Assembly (NCBI GenBank): GCA_033296705.1
Contig: MU857003.1
Span: forward strand, 1-64,000
Length of the DNA stretch: 64,000 nt
Direction of reading: 5' to 3'
Source: Chaetomidium leptoderma
Lineage: Eukaryota; Ascomycota; Sordariomycetes; Sordariales; Chaetomiaceae
The position numbers and the translations under genes are program-made. Shown piece after piece: positions 10,004 to 21,682 of the stretch (within the stretch, counting starts at the first letter, position 1; every line of letters starts with the position of its first letter). The notes under the pieces are model-generated. The model searched no databases and had not been told where the DNA came from. It saw only the letters and a list, made by a program, of their open reading frames with translations.

Positions 10004-10777
10004 TTATTCTCCTGACGGGCCAGCAAAAACAGTCCCCAGAGCGTCGGGCCATCCGAAGTCTGGCGAGCCATCGGCGTGCCAGTTGACCTTCTTAGCCGCG
10101 GTGTACCTGTTTCCATCACAAGCACCGGTTTAAATCCCTGTCTCGTGGTAGATATTCCAGATCTCTTTCTCGTCGGGGCTATTAAAGAACCTGTCAAAGA
10201 GGTGGATTAGCTTGTGTCTAGTAGCGCTTCAACGACTTGCATGCTTCGCGAGGTAACAGCGAGTAAGCAACTCACCCGTTGTGCCCCGGCCCGTAGTTTC
10301 CTTTAGCCGAGCTGGAGACCGGACCCGTCCTTGTCCAGCTGCTCATTAGCGTCGGGTCGCCACCGTTGTAAGTGAGGAGGCCGAGTTGGTAGCTGGGTGT
10401 CTAACAGAAACTTGCGCTGTACACAACGAAGATCTTGCCGTTATGACACAGCGGAGCGGCCCCTTCGTTCACGGGCGTATCTACACGCTCCCAATCAAGG
10501 GTTGGCTCGGAAAGCACTCGTCGGGCGCCAATAGAGGTGGGTTTGCATCAGTCCAAACAACTCTGGTCTCTCCGTTCTTGAGACCTCCCAGAGTTTTCGC
10601 CCTGGTGATTTGCAAGTTGGTCTAGGTCGTGGTCATCAGATATTAGTAGTATCCGTTAGAGTATGTCATGTGAGGATCTGATCCATTTGTGGGCCTGAGA
10701 GGGTTGGAGAAAGACTATGCCGCTGAGGCTACGGCCAGGAGGCTTGTAAAGGCCCCGGCAATAGAAGCGAATTTCAT
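10004..10777 (-). pseudogene. Decayed GH43 arabinan-degrading enzyme, with internal deletion and nonsense codons
   Basis: The ATG at 10777 is followed by a good signal peptide (MKFASIAGAFTSLLAVASA), then TAG. The next segment reads NPLRPTNGSDP.MTYSNGYY, a TAA, LMTTT, a TAG, TNLQITRAKTLGGLKNGETRVVWTD. This is the start of a GH43-type secreted arabinofuranosidase. The frame then jumps to VLSEPTLDWERVDTPVNEG...HNGKIFVVYSAS, skipping perhaps 150 residues of the propeller that functional relatives have. Further downstream are a TAG, the block YQLGLLTYNGGDP, GNYGPGHNG, a plausible GTGAGT..CAG intron (about 10201-10276), FFNSPDEKEIWNIYHETGI, a TAA, and CDGNRYTAAKKVNW to a natural stop at 10004. All premature stops are TAA/TAG, as expected from C-to-T mutation at CpA (RIP). 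An intact GH43 gene lies 0.8 kb away. Confidence 0.8.
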
Positions 10778-11598
10778 ATTGCTTGCCGAAAGAGAAAAGT
10801 TGGCGCAACAATGATGGTGATACCTAGGTCGACAACTTGACCAAGCCGAACAGTAATACCCCTAGGTAGGATCACTGCTTCGACTCTCCATCTCTAATAA
10901 AGATACTGCATCTTATGCTCTTTCAACTCCTCCACATAAGCTATGGTTATACTCCGGCCATATGGCAGTTGTATCAATCTCTGTAGTCACTTTGGTGAAA
11001 CTCGGGGAAACCTTCACAGCACTGGACTCTGGAGTGGTAAAGTGGACTCGGTGCGGAGTTCGCATCAATTCGCGGAGCAAGCTAGCCCGAGTCCCCCCTT
11101 TTTCGCGATGGTGAAACCTTGGAGCCCGACGACACGTAACGGTCCCGGACAAACATCTCATTGGTGCGCATCGCGGCGACAGGCCGGTAACAGGTTCTGT
11201 CTCCGGGATCCGAGGTTCCCGTTAAATCGCTGTAATACTGGAGGACTGGTGAGTTGAGACTGTTGAGTCTAACACTCCCATACTCGGCTTGATTTCCCAA
11301 CTGGGTGGAAAAACTACACGTTTCGTAACTTGTATGTCCGCCGATGGAAGAATACGGCCACTTCCATCGCAACATCATACCCTTGTCCACGGAGTATGCA
11401 TCGCCAGGCGCATGAGGCGGCAAGGCCCTAGACTTGGCAAACAACCGAAAACCCCTTTCTAAGGATCTAATCTCTCTTGCGAGAAGGGCCGTCCCCACCC
11501 AAGATTTTATAACAGCGTTGTAGTTATATAAACTACTAGTACCCAGCTGTGCGTCCCGTACACCACCCGCGAGCACGCCATCACAAAGTTCGCTTACG
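10778..11598. other. Divergent intergenic region between the two GH43 loci
   Basis: This stretch separates the dead GH43 gene (minus) from the live arabinanase (plus). Short palindromic ACCTAGGT-like motifs occur near 10830 and 10865. No additional gene was recognised. Confidence 0.5.
11525..11532 (+). promoter_or_regulatory. TATA box of the arabinanase gene
   Basis: The sequence TATATAAA lies 67 bases upstream of the ATG at 11599, a normal distance for a fungal core promoter. No other TATA-like element is closer to the start. Confidence 0.6.
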
Positions 11599-12676
11599 AT
11601 GGTTAAACTTTCCGGTCTCTTCGGAGCTGTGGCTCTGCTCCCTGCTTTGGTCTCTACCTATGCGCTCCCAGAGGCCTGCAGCGGAGTGTGCACCAACTCT
11701 CATGACCCCTCCATCCTCCGTCGTTCAGATGGCACCTATTTCCGCTTCTCGACTGGCGGCAGGCTTGCCATTCACACGGCACCGAGCCTCGCCGGCCCCT
11801 GGACATACAAGGGAGCAGCCTTGCCGGGTGGATCTTCCATCAACTTGCCCGGTAACCAAGACCTCTGGGTAAGTCATGTCATGCCTACTGCGCTTTCTCA
11901 ACTAACAGTAAAATCCCATGTCAGGCCCCAGACATCGCCCAGGTCGGCAACCAGTACTACCTGTACTACTCGGTGAGCACCTTTGGGTCGCAAAGCTCGG
12001 CCATCGGCATCGCCCGCTCGGCCAGCATGGACGCCGGCACCTGGACCGACCTCGGCTCCACAAACGTCGCCTCCAGCCCCGGCCTGCCGTACAACGCCAT
12101 CGACGGCAACCTTGTCAACGACAATGGCAACTATTTCCTCACCTTTGGCAGCTTCTGGAACGGCATCCACCGGGTGCGCATGACGCCCACCCACCAGAAT
12201 GGCGAGGCCTATCAGGTTGCCTTCGACCCCGGCAACACGGCCATCGAGGGCCCGACCGTGTTCAAGAACGGCGCCTTCTACTACCTGTTCTTCTCCAAGG
12301 GCTCCTGCTGTGGCTATGACCAGAACAGGCCGGCCGCTGGAAAGGAGTACAAGGTCATGGCGTGCCGGTCCTCTTCGGCTGTTGGCCCCTTTGTCGACCG
12401 CAACGGCAAGTCGTGCCGCTCTGGCGGTGGGACTACGGTGCTCGAGTCCCATAACTGGGTCTATGGCCCCGGTGGGCAAGGCGTCTACCAGGACCCTACC
12501 AACGGACCGGTCAGTTCTCCCTTCCCCTAGTTGTCATTGCTGCAGGCCCTTTTTTCCTGACAACTTCTTAGGTTCTGTACTACCACTACGTCGACACCCG
12601 TATTGGCTTTGCAGATGGCCAGAAGAAGTTTGGTTGGAACAAGATCAACTTCTCCAGCGGCTGGCCGGTTGTCTAA
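11599..12676 (+). CDS. abnA: Secreted arabinan endo-1,5-alpha-L-arabinosidase (GH43)
   Basis: Three exons, 11599-11868, 11925-12509 and 12572-12676 (introns 56 and 62 nt), 319 aa, matching the length of fungal AbnA-type endo-arabinanases (about 320 aa). It hydrolyses the alpha-1,5-arabinan side chains of pectin outside the cell. Residues 1-22 are a signal peptide. The five-bladed propeller shows the expected catalytic triad positions: Asp36 as general base (CTNSHDPSI), Asp150 as pKa modulator (NAIDGN) and Glu198 as acid (AIEGPTVF). SKGSCCGYD, YGPGGQGVY and the C-terminal WNKINFSSGWPVV are strong signatures of this subfamily. There is no carbohydrate-binding module. The gene is intact, in contrast to the neighbouring GH43 pseudogene on the other strand. 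Confidence 0.95.
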
Positions 12677-13030
12677 ACTTCCAAGGTCAAGAAGACTCGA
12701 GCAAGTTCTTGGATGGGCAGCCGATGTGGTGGTTCCTCTGGGCAGTTAGCTTGCAGATGTTCAAGCCTGCAGCAGCACGACCTAATACGAGGTAGATTCA
12801 ACCTGTCCTTCGATCGATGGGCGCAACACTTCTTGCGTATTAGTGGTGGAGTACTGAATCCAACGCCGTCACATCGAGGTCCTAGCAACTACGAAATCAA
12901 GACCATTACACATAGCTCACAAAGACAAGAGATGAGTTATAAACCGAGTTCTATCTCTGGTGCCACATTACTCTACATAAATCATCGTCCCCTGATAACT
13001 CCCCCCACTCGACCATCGCATCCCCACTAC
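12677..13030. other. Convergent 3' region, arabinanase / helicase
   Basis: Both neighbouring genes end here, so the 354 bases should contain two polyadenylation regions. No gene seen. Confidence 0.5.
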
Positions 13031-16000
13031 CTAGGCCCTGTAAACATCCTCAGACTCAACTTGGCCCAGGCCGTTGCTCTCATCGGAGCCGGGAATCGTA
13101 GTCTGCGTGCCCGGGACGGCCGGGGCTCTAGCTCCCGCGCCTGTCAGGTCCTTCCGCTGGCGCTTGTTGGCCTGTCCCACAGAGGGACTCTTGGATCTGG
13201 CGGTCCGCTTCTTGTACTCGACGAAGGGAGGGGTAGCGGCGCCACCAGACGGGATCACGTCGTCCTTACTCTCATCGGGAGACACCATCCGCGCCGGAGT
13301 GCCGGAAGCGGCGCGGGGAGTGGACGGGCCGGCAAGATCATGATCCGTCTCGTCATAACCCTGACCAGTGCTAGCCTCGGCCTCCTCTTCCCGTTTTTTC
13401 TTGGCCGACCTAGTGATCTCGCTAGCCTTGGCCTCAATCTCGTTATCTTGCTCGCCCGGCCACTCAGCATCAGATATGTAGTCGTCATGATCCTTTGCCA
13501 ATTTGTCGTATGCAGCATCCTCCATCACAAATGTATTGGCCGGGGCCAGACCGTGGACATCCATGAACTCGCTGATGGCGGCCACTAGCTCCGCCACATT
13601 GTCAGGGTCCTCCATACCAGATGTATGGTCCGGGTCGACACTGAACTCCATGCCGAAGTCGTGAATGATGCAGCTCGCCCGGTCCAAGATGCAGGTGCAT
13701 TGTGGGTCGGGCATGCCATCCTTTGTGTCATCGGGGGTTGTTTTGTAGACGCTGGACCTGTCCTTTGCGCGGGCCCAGAAGGGAGCCTGGGGACAATCCG
13801 GCCGAAAGTCGCGAGTCTCGTCCATATATCTGTTGAGTTCGCCAATGTCGAAGCGAGTCCTGCTCCGCCTGTCACAACCCCAGGCGTGCATGATCTGACA
13901 GACTGACGATTCGAGCTGCTCCAGATAAGTCGGGGTATCCTCGTGCTCGGGGTCCATCTTGATGATGGCATTGACGATCATAGAGCAGAGGGTGCCCATG
14001 CGAGTCATCTTGGCGTTGGTGTAGTCTGCCGCGGACGTGGGCGGGTTGATGACCCAGACAAAGCGGTTGAAGGGGTGGCTGAACTTCATGCGCAGGATCT
14101 CGTAGGCCACCATCTTGCGGAGGGTGGCACCCTTGATCCACTCGGGGATCCGGCCGGTGAAGATGATCTCCGGCACGATCTTGCGGCACATCTTGTCCTC
14201 TAGCACGTGCGAATACGTGCCAGCGCAGACCACAATGAACCACTTGACCACCCAGCGCTGGCCGATGCGGTACAGGCGACTAATAACCTGAAACAGGCCC
14301 CAGTAGTTCCAAGAGTACTGCGCAACGATGCCGCGGCAGCACTTGTGGTGGAGATTGAGCCCGGCCATGGACAGACTCTGGTTGATCACCAGAAACTCAA
14401 TGTCGCCCTCTTCGGAATTGAAGGCATGGACAATACTATCCCGCTCGTTGGAGGTGTGGGAGGCCCGGATAGAACCAACGCCGATGGAGGCAAAGGCTAG
14501 GACGCTGTGGATATAACTATGACAAAGTTAGCACGTCACACATGGTTGGCCGCGGGAGGAAAAGGGTAGGTGTGTACTTACTTCTGGAGCCACGGATTGT
14601 TGACTACAATCAGGGAACGCAAACCTTCGGACCGGAACTGCAGGACGAGGTCGAAAACCTCGAGGAGGACCGGAGACTCGCTCAGGGCCCAGTAGACCAT
14701 CTCGAATCGGCCTGTGGGGGGTACCGTGTTGATGGTATCCGGCGAAATCGAATATAACCACGCCAGGCCGCCACTTGGATGCTGGTCCGCCAGCGAGTCG
14801 GTGTGAGCCGAACCGAGCTTGGGGCCCGGGGTGTCCTGGCCCCGGGCCTTATTCTCCCCGCCAGCGTTCTGGATCAGCGCCTTGAGGTGTAGCAGCTGTT
14901 CTTTGCTGCCCTCAGGCATTATGTCTTTGAACTTGCCCTCCTGGAGGGCCTTCTGGAGCTTGATCAACCCCGCGGTGCTCGACGTCTTGTCCTCGACGGC
15001 GGAGAGAATCAGGAACGACCGGTAGTCGATGGCCTTCAAGGTCAATAGGCGGTGGCAAGTCATATTGATTCGCTTGACGGCCTCGGCGTCACTGCTGAGT
15101 ACAGCGCTGGCAGACGATCGAGTAACCCTCCCGGTCTTCCCCTTGTCCTTGTCGTCCGAGTTCATATTGGGGAGGAGCTTCAGTAGCCCCGTCACGTACG
15201 TGTTGACAACCTCAGCTGTCTCCTTGGGATATTGACACTGCACGTATGTAACGTCCATCGGGGGCATCTCCTCCCGGGGGTAGGTATGGGTGCCATCCGG
15301 AAGGTCAATCTTCATGTTGAGGGGGTTGCGGACGGTCAACAGTTGTTGGAGCGCCCGATAAACCATCTCCCCACCAAGGTCCCCAAGGTTCCTGCTTCCT
15401 TTGATGTTGCGGACGGACGAGGGGTGTAGCAAGTACCAAGGGCACTTCGTCTTGAGACTCCAATCAAGTAGAGCCTGTCGGGGAGGCCCGGCCTGGTCCA
15501 GATACCAGAACAGATGTCTGGTAATATGCTTGTTATTCTCCCGGACAATGGCACTGTCCGTGAAATCGTCACGCCAAATGTAGCCCACGTCGCACTGGGC
15601 GCTGTTGGTCACCTCCTTGAGTTCGATGGGGAGGATCTCAAAATACTCCACCATATATGTCCACGAGACCTCTGCAGGCAACGTGAAGTCGTAAAACTTT
15701 GAACGCCGCCAGACCTGTAGCGCGATGCCGAAATAATCCTCGATTGAATTCAGCGTCGGGGTCGCCGTGACCATAACGACAGCCGATGCCGGGAGGAGCA
15801 TTGTTGCTCGCGACGTGCCGTTTTTGGGGTCCTTGACGTTATGGGCCTCGTCGAGGACCATAAGGCTGGCCTTGAACTTCGCATCCGACAAGTACTGCCG
15901 GAACTTGAAGGCCTCGGCAACAGTGGCGCTCTTCCCAAGAGTGTCGCAGGCAGCGACGTCAAGCTCCAACTCCTTGGAAATCATGTCTGCTGCCGCCTCA

Positions 16001-18706
16001 TCGGCATAGGGGTTGTGCAGAACATCGAAGATATGATGCTCCAAGTCGGGGATGGCTCCAACGTTGCTGGTCTCCAAGAAGTCCCTCATGGCCTTTGGTT
16101 GACGGTGGTAACGGGACGCGAGATCGGGGGCTGCGTCAACCTCCTCGTCAAGCTCAGATTCGTCCATGTCGTCATCCTCCGCATCAGGGTCGTTGTCGCT
16201 GAACTCCGATTCTTGCTGACCCTCTTCCTTCGCCTTCTTTCTCCGCTTCCGGCCCAATGCCTCCTTGTGACCCTTCCCGGCGTTACGGCCGGCACCACCG
16301 CGGGATCCAGCAAAGTGGAGGTGAGCCGGGACACTCTCCACCCCTTGTATTTTGTGCCTGAACCCCGGGTCGTATGTTTGGAAGTCCATTAGCTCTGGGC
16401 GGATATGAGCGATGGAATTGACGGGCACCTCGACATTGGTACGGTCAGTGTTTCGGCTCATGAGGGTCGTGTAGCTCATGACAACGATCTCAAGGCAAAG
16501 CTGGACAAGATATAGATTAGCAGAGTCCACGATACTTAGCCAAAGCTGACCATGTGTGACGGGCGGCATAGATCAAGGGGCGAGATAACTTACCTCGGGA
16601 TCGTCGCTGTTCTTTGCCCAGAACCGACCGAGCTCCTCCAGCCTTTCTGGCGTGATGGTCGCGTTCGCAATGACAGGATTGTCGGAAGTGATGGTGCCGT
16701 AATAGCAGTGGATTTTGAAGGTCCCTGGGAAGGCCTTGTCAATCTCCAACACTGTCTGGGTCACCCAGAACACCGGGCCGGCTTGGAAAGGCCGACCCGC
16801 TGCCTTGAGATTAAGACAGCGCCGGTAGAGCATCATTGCTAGCAGCATGACAGTCAGGGTCTTTCCAGTGCCAGCGTCGTTGGCTAGGATAGCACCTCGG
16901 ACGAACCCCGAGAGCTTGGTAAAGAGGTTTGCGGCGGAGACGACCTGATGCGCCTTGAACCGGAAATCCGGGTGCGCACCCGGGATCGGGATCCGCTTCC
17001 AGCTGAATCCATCGGTCGCCGACATCTTGGCCATATCGGCTCCGAGGAGCTTCATTGTCCCCTCCCAGTCCATACTAGAAGGCTGCAGGGTGTCAATCAT
17101 TTCGCCAGTAATGGCGGCAAGCTTCAAAAGCTTCATAATCTCGATATACTGCACTGTCTCGTCTTTCTCGCCCTCCTCCAACGTCGCAAAGGCCGGCACC
17201 AAGTTCTCCGAGTTCTCAAGGTAGGACTTGGCCCCCTCACCAAGAGAATCGTAGAAGGTACTGGAACTCTCGCCAGTATTATTGAAGTATTTCGCCTTCA
17301 CCAAACGACGACGTAAGGATTGTACTACCTCCTTAGCGGCGGGAAGGGTGAGGGCAAGGATCTCCCGGTACCGCTCGTTCAGCGTTGCAGCCTGCTGCTT
17401 CTTGGCCAAGATAGACTCCTTGCGAATCCTGGTAAGGGAGGTACCGAGATCGAGGTTGACCATGTAGGTGTACTTGCCGTCGAAGCGGCGAAGGAGGCGG
17501 TCGAGAGCATTGTCGTCGAGGCCTGGGGGCAAACTCGGGATCTGGTTGCGCATGTTTTGCAGCACAATAGACTTTGTCCTCAGTTCATCTTCCTCCGCCA
17601 GATGCTCCAGCGAGTCCGAAACCATTCTGAGGCTGTCAGTCTTAGACACCTTGAAGATTTTCAACTCCTTGTTGGAACCCTTGAATAGGCCACTCGCAGT
17701 GTCGATGGTCTTGCGACGGCGCTCCAGAAAGTAGATGATCGCGAACACCACACGGAACCAGTCATCGGCATGATAGCCGTAGTAATAGCCGGCCCGGGCC
17801 TTGTCGAGCCTCTGGACAAACCGGGGGGGGGCGTTATCCTCATCCGACGTCTTTGCAAACTTCAGGATGTTAAGCGCCGCAATGAGCAGGCTCAGCTGCA
17901 TGTTCACTTCGCTCGGGGGGGCCATATCGACATCGCCGTTGCGAATTTGGATGTGGTACGAGTCCGTGACGTCAGGTTGGGCAATCCGGTTGAAGATGAC
18001 CTTTGCGGGCTCGCTCAGCTTGGAAATCGCGGCGAGAGTTGCAGCCCAAGGCTCAAACTTGAGCTTGTGCTTTTGACCGTGGAGACCATGGGGCCAAGGA
18101 AGGTACCGACTATAAACAGGTTAGTAAAGGTCAAAACAGCTCCCATAGCCGACCCGGTGTGCCGGTCGGCATGGAAAAGAGGTAGTCGCAGCCAACCGGG
18201 TGTGCCGGCCATCGCGGATTCAGACCTACGACGGCCATCGTACCGGGTTGGCTACGGGGGCAGTGTTTTGTGCCTGGGGGGAACTTACGCTCGGTGTCGG
18301 TCCATGTGTGACAGCTCCGGACACTATGGAACCCCAAGACCGCCGTAGCCTTGGAACTACTGAGTTTGGAGAAACCGTAGCACAAAGTCTGGCCAGGCAG
18401 AGCATTGCCCTTCTGGTTGACGCGGAAATCGGCCATCTCTCCCTGGGCATCCGCGGTCAACTCCGTCTCTGTCTTGTATAACACGAACTTCTAGTCCGTG
18501 TCATACCAAGAGAGGGGCAAGAAACCCTTGACGTCCAGAAGGTTGATGTAGTTGTAGTGAATCGGGTTCTTGAGCTTCTGGTATTGCGACGTGAAGTGTA
18601 CGTTTTTGGCTGGCCCGCCGAAAGGAAACACCACCTGTTTCCAGGTGTTCAGAGCCTCAAAGTTCTCATTCCGGGCCTTGAAGTATGTCGTGAACGTGAG
18701 CGCCAT
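13031..18706 (-). pseudogene. Large SNF2-type helicase/ATPase with a disrupted 5' end
   Basis: The intact part is 17925-16594, 16500-14582 and 14516-13031 (introns 93 and 65 nt, both in phase), giving 1578 aa from the ATG at 17925. Superfamily-2 motifs of the SNF2/Rad54 type are present: motif I DAGTGKT (residues 350-356), motif II DEAH (661-664), motif III VTATPTLN, motif V QSLSMAGLNLH and motif VI VISRLYRIGQ. Between motifs I and II lies a long charged insert, and the C-terminal 250 residues are disordered and lysine/acid-rich. Upstream, coding-like sequence begins at an ATG at 18706, but contains an in-frame TAG at 18493-18491. It then reaches a good GTAAGT donor whose acceptor (CTGTTTATAG) joins in the wrong phase. 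Either the gene lost its N-terminus and starts near 17925, or it is a recent pseudogene. Role unknown; chromatin remodelling is only a family-level guess. Confidence 0.75.
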
Positions 18707-18830
18707 GACTGAGATGTCTCTAGTAGACACTGTACAGACGAGGGAGAGTTAGGGGCCTGAGGACACTCGACGCGAGTTAAAAAAACGGTGTGGGCGGCTT
18801 ACCTGGTGTGCCGGGCGTCGCGGATTTTGG

Positions 18831-19355
18831 GAGTGGTCACAGTTCCACAATGTGGCGCTGGGGTAGAGGGTGGTCGACGGGTGTCAGAGAAGTTCGGAAG
18901 CTGGGAAAGGCAGTTGGGTGGAAGGTTGTAGTTTGTGGAATGGAGAGGAGAAGTTGCAAATCGCAGCTTGAAATAGTCGAAGATGAGTGGTCCGTGCACC
19001 GATTTCCGCTGAGAATGGCACCAATGGGGTAGAGGGTGGTGCCACGGGTGTCAGAGAAGTTCGGAAGCTGGGAAAGGCAGTTGGGTGGAAGGTTGTGGTT
19101 TGTGGAATGGAGAGCAAGCTCCAAATCGATGGTTTATATAGTCGAAGATGAGTGGTCCGTGCACCGATTCTGTTGAGAATGGCACCAATGCCACAATATG
19201 GCGCTGGGGTGGAAAGTGGTGCCACGGGTGGCACAGAAGTTCGGAAGCTGGGAAAGGTAGGCGGTTTGAAGGTTGTGGTTTGTAGAACGGAGAGGAAGCT
19301 CCGAATTGATGGTTTATATAGTCGAAGGTGGGTGGTCTACACACCAAAATAGGCC
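18831..19355. repeat. Three imperfect tandem repeats of about 165-195 bp with TATA-like elements
   Basis: The block AGTTCGGAAGCTGGGAAAGG recurs (with minor change) at 18891, 19058 and 19238, and ATAGTCGAAG recurs at 18973, 19138 and 19318, giving spacings of 165-180 bp. Units 2 and 3 contain, on the minus strand, a perfect TATATAAACC (19131-19140 and 19311-19320); in unit 1 this position is degenerate. The array lies upstream of the SNF2-type gene and downstream of the nucleoside transporter, both on the minus strand. It could therefore be a multiplied promoter, or simply a minisatellite. Confidence 0.8.
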
Positions 19356-19493
19356 TAGCGCGCGAAACCTTATTATTGTTCTCCATCTAACAGGGCTGCA
19401 GGGCAAGCTATTTTAATCAACCACAGTACCGTAAAGATCTGTGCCTCAAGGGCGAAAACGTATCTACGGCAATGGCAATCCAATTCTTTTCCT

Positions 19494-21682
19494 TTAGACC
19501 ATCGAGTCGGTGAACAGCATGCCAGCAATGCTCGCCGAGGTCAAGGTGGATAAAACACCACATACGAAGGCCGAGAGAGAGACCCTGACAACATCGCCGG
19601 AGCGCTTAGGGGATATTTGTGAGAGAATACCGATCTGGATGCCGAGGGAGCCGATATTGCCGAAGCCCTACACAACAAAATTAGCGAGAAAGACACATTT
19701 CGGAAAGGACATGGTAACCAAATGGAACGTACGCAGCAGGCATAAGTAGCAATCAACTTGGAGCGTGGCGCCATGGTCAAGTAGCGCTTATCCTCGGTCT
19801 AAGTTACGGTAGTTAGTTTGCCGAATTCCTTTATGATTATACGCCTTTGTATTCTCCTAACTTGCCAAAGCCTTGAATGCAGAGTACTCATTTATTATGA
19901 CCCTGGCCAGCAATATCAGCCAAATGATTCCTATTCGGGATGTCTCGGGAGCAGTTCGGGAGCAAAATGGTCGTTTCGGGAGCACGACGGCCCGAGACAA
20001 CCGCAAAGAGGGGAAAAGGGGGGGGGGTTCGACGTACTTCTTGCCAATCAGCTCACCAACTTGCCGGAGATCGGCAGAAGGCACGCCCAGTAGCCAGGCG
20101 ACAGGATACAAGATGTATCCGAGGATGAGCTCCAAAGATAGGGTCGGGGCACCCGGCGCGGTGAGGCCCCAGTAACCGCCCCACCAGCCCAGCAAGCCGT
20201 TGACCAAGCCGACAAAGGCGATGACGGTCAGCAGGCAGGCGACAATGGTGGCACCGATCTTGAGGCCAAGCCACGAGCCGTTGGTGAAGGCGTGGAGCGC
20301 GTTGACGGTGTGCTCGTCGTCCTCGTGCTTGGGCACCTCGACTTTGCCAGCCGTCATGGGCGTCTGGGTTTCCGGATACCGCATCTTGGACACGGCCAGG
20401 GTGGCAGGAATCGACATGATGCAGCTCGACACGAGGGCCTGGGCGTTCAAGCCCATGCCGATGTAGGCTACCAGGACGGAGCCGGCAATGGTGGCGAAGC
20501 CGCACGTCATGATCTGGTGGATTTCGGCCATGGTCAAGTAGTCCATGAAGGGCCGGATGAGCATGGCGGACTCGCCCTGGCCGATAAAAGGGGTAGCGGC
20601 GGCGACGACGGCCTCGGCGCCCGACACGCGGAGACTCCAGAAAAAGAAGACGGCAAACTTGGAGATGAACCACTGGAGGAAGCCGACGTAGTAGAGCATC
20701 TGGACCAGAGCAATGAAGAAGATAATGGCCGGGATGACGCCCGTCAAGAACCATTTCTTGGCGGCCAGCTCGTCGTCGGTCAAAAAAGCAAGGCCTTGGC
20801 CGGCGAAACCAAGCAACTCCCGCGCCATGTCGGAGATGAACTTGAAGATGTCGAAGCCGGCCTGGGTGCGCAGCACGAAGACGCCGACAACGAATTGCGT
20901 CAGCATGCCGCCGATGACGGTATGCCAGGGGATGATGCGCCAGTTGCGCGAAGTGACGGTGAGGACGGCCAGCATCACGATTAAGCCGAAGACGGAGATG
21001 GCACGGTTCGCTCGCGTGTTGTCTCCCGTCTCCTCAGGCACGAAGCTTCCAACCAGGAAAACGGCGAAAGAGCCGAGGGCCGCCGCCGGTTTGTGCAGCT
21101 TCGCTGGAATCACATCATAGACCCTGACGACGGTGTTGATCCACAGGAAGCGCAGTGGGCGCAGGACCAGCGACGCAGGGACGTAGAAGAAGATGAGGCG
21201 CAGGAGAATGGCGATGTAGACTAGGGTCGGGATCAGCCAGCCCTTGCCCTCGATGTGGCGAAAGAAGACGAGGCCGTATATCCACCATCTGCAACGGTCG
21301 GATGGCATCATCAGCTGGGTGTTCCACAAACACGTAACACCGAACAAGTGCCGGGGAGAGGGGACACGGACGCGGTGAATACCATAAAGGTGAGAAGATG
21401 GGCCAGCTTCTTCCAGTGCCGGTGCCAGAAAGCGGCGAGGGCGCCTCTCTCCTTGCTCGATTCCGACTTGGCGCGCAGCGAGCCAACCCTCTCGCTCTGC
21501 TTCTCCGAGTCGACACCATACTGCCGCTCGATCGGCAACGGGGTGTTCTTCTCATCCACATCGGCGCCGGGGCCGCTGCTGCCGGAGCTGTGTTGCTCTT
21601 CTAACCGGTCCGACGGTGGGGCGCTGAACTCGATGGTGTCGTGCCCCGGGGCGGGAGCGCGCTGCCCGTCAGAAGAAGCCAT
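19494..21682 (-). CDS. Concentrative nucleoside transporter (CNT/NupC family), 3' phase break
   Basis: Exons: 21682-21372, 21288-20038, 19902-19862, 19798-19733 and 19667-19494. CNT proteins import nucleosides across the plasma membrane with Na+ or H+. The hydrophilic N-terminus (about 95 aa) is followed by many hydrophobic helices. Family blocks include FIGQGESAML, MTCGFATIAGSV, SSCIMSIPATLA, VIINEYSAFKAL and, in the last exon, GFGNIGSLGIQIG with TLTSASIAGML. All junctions are in phase except one: the 41-nt exon ends in phase 1 at a GTTAGG donor (19861), whereas the next exon must be read in phase 0. Normal splicing would give a stop four codons later and remove the last transmembrane helices. 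This is a one-base indel, a sequencing error or an unusual splice site. Without the break the protein would be about 615 aa, normal for fungi. Confidence 0.86.

Noticed and set aside
13031..18706. Transposon or giant mobile-element helicase
   Set aside because: No terminal repeats, transposase, tyrosine recombinase or reverse transcriptase lies around it; SNF2-type motifs alone do not indicate mobility.
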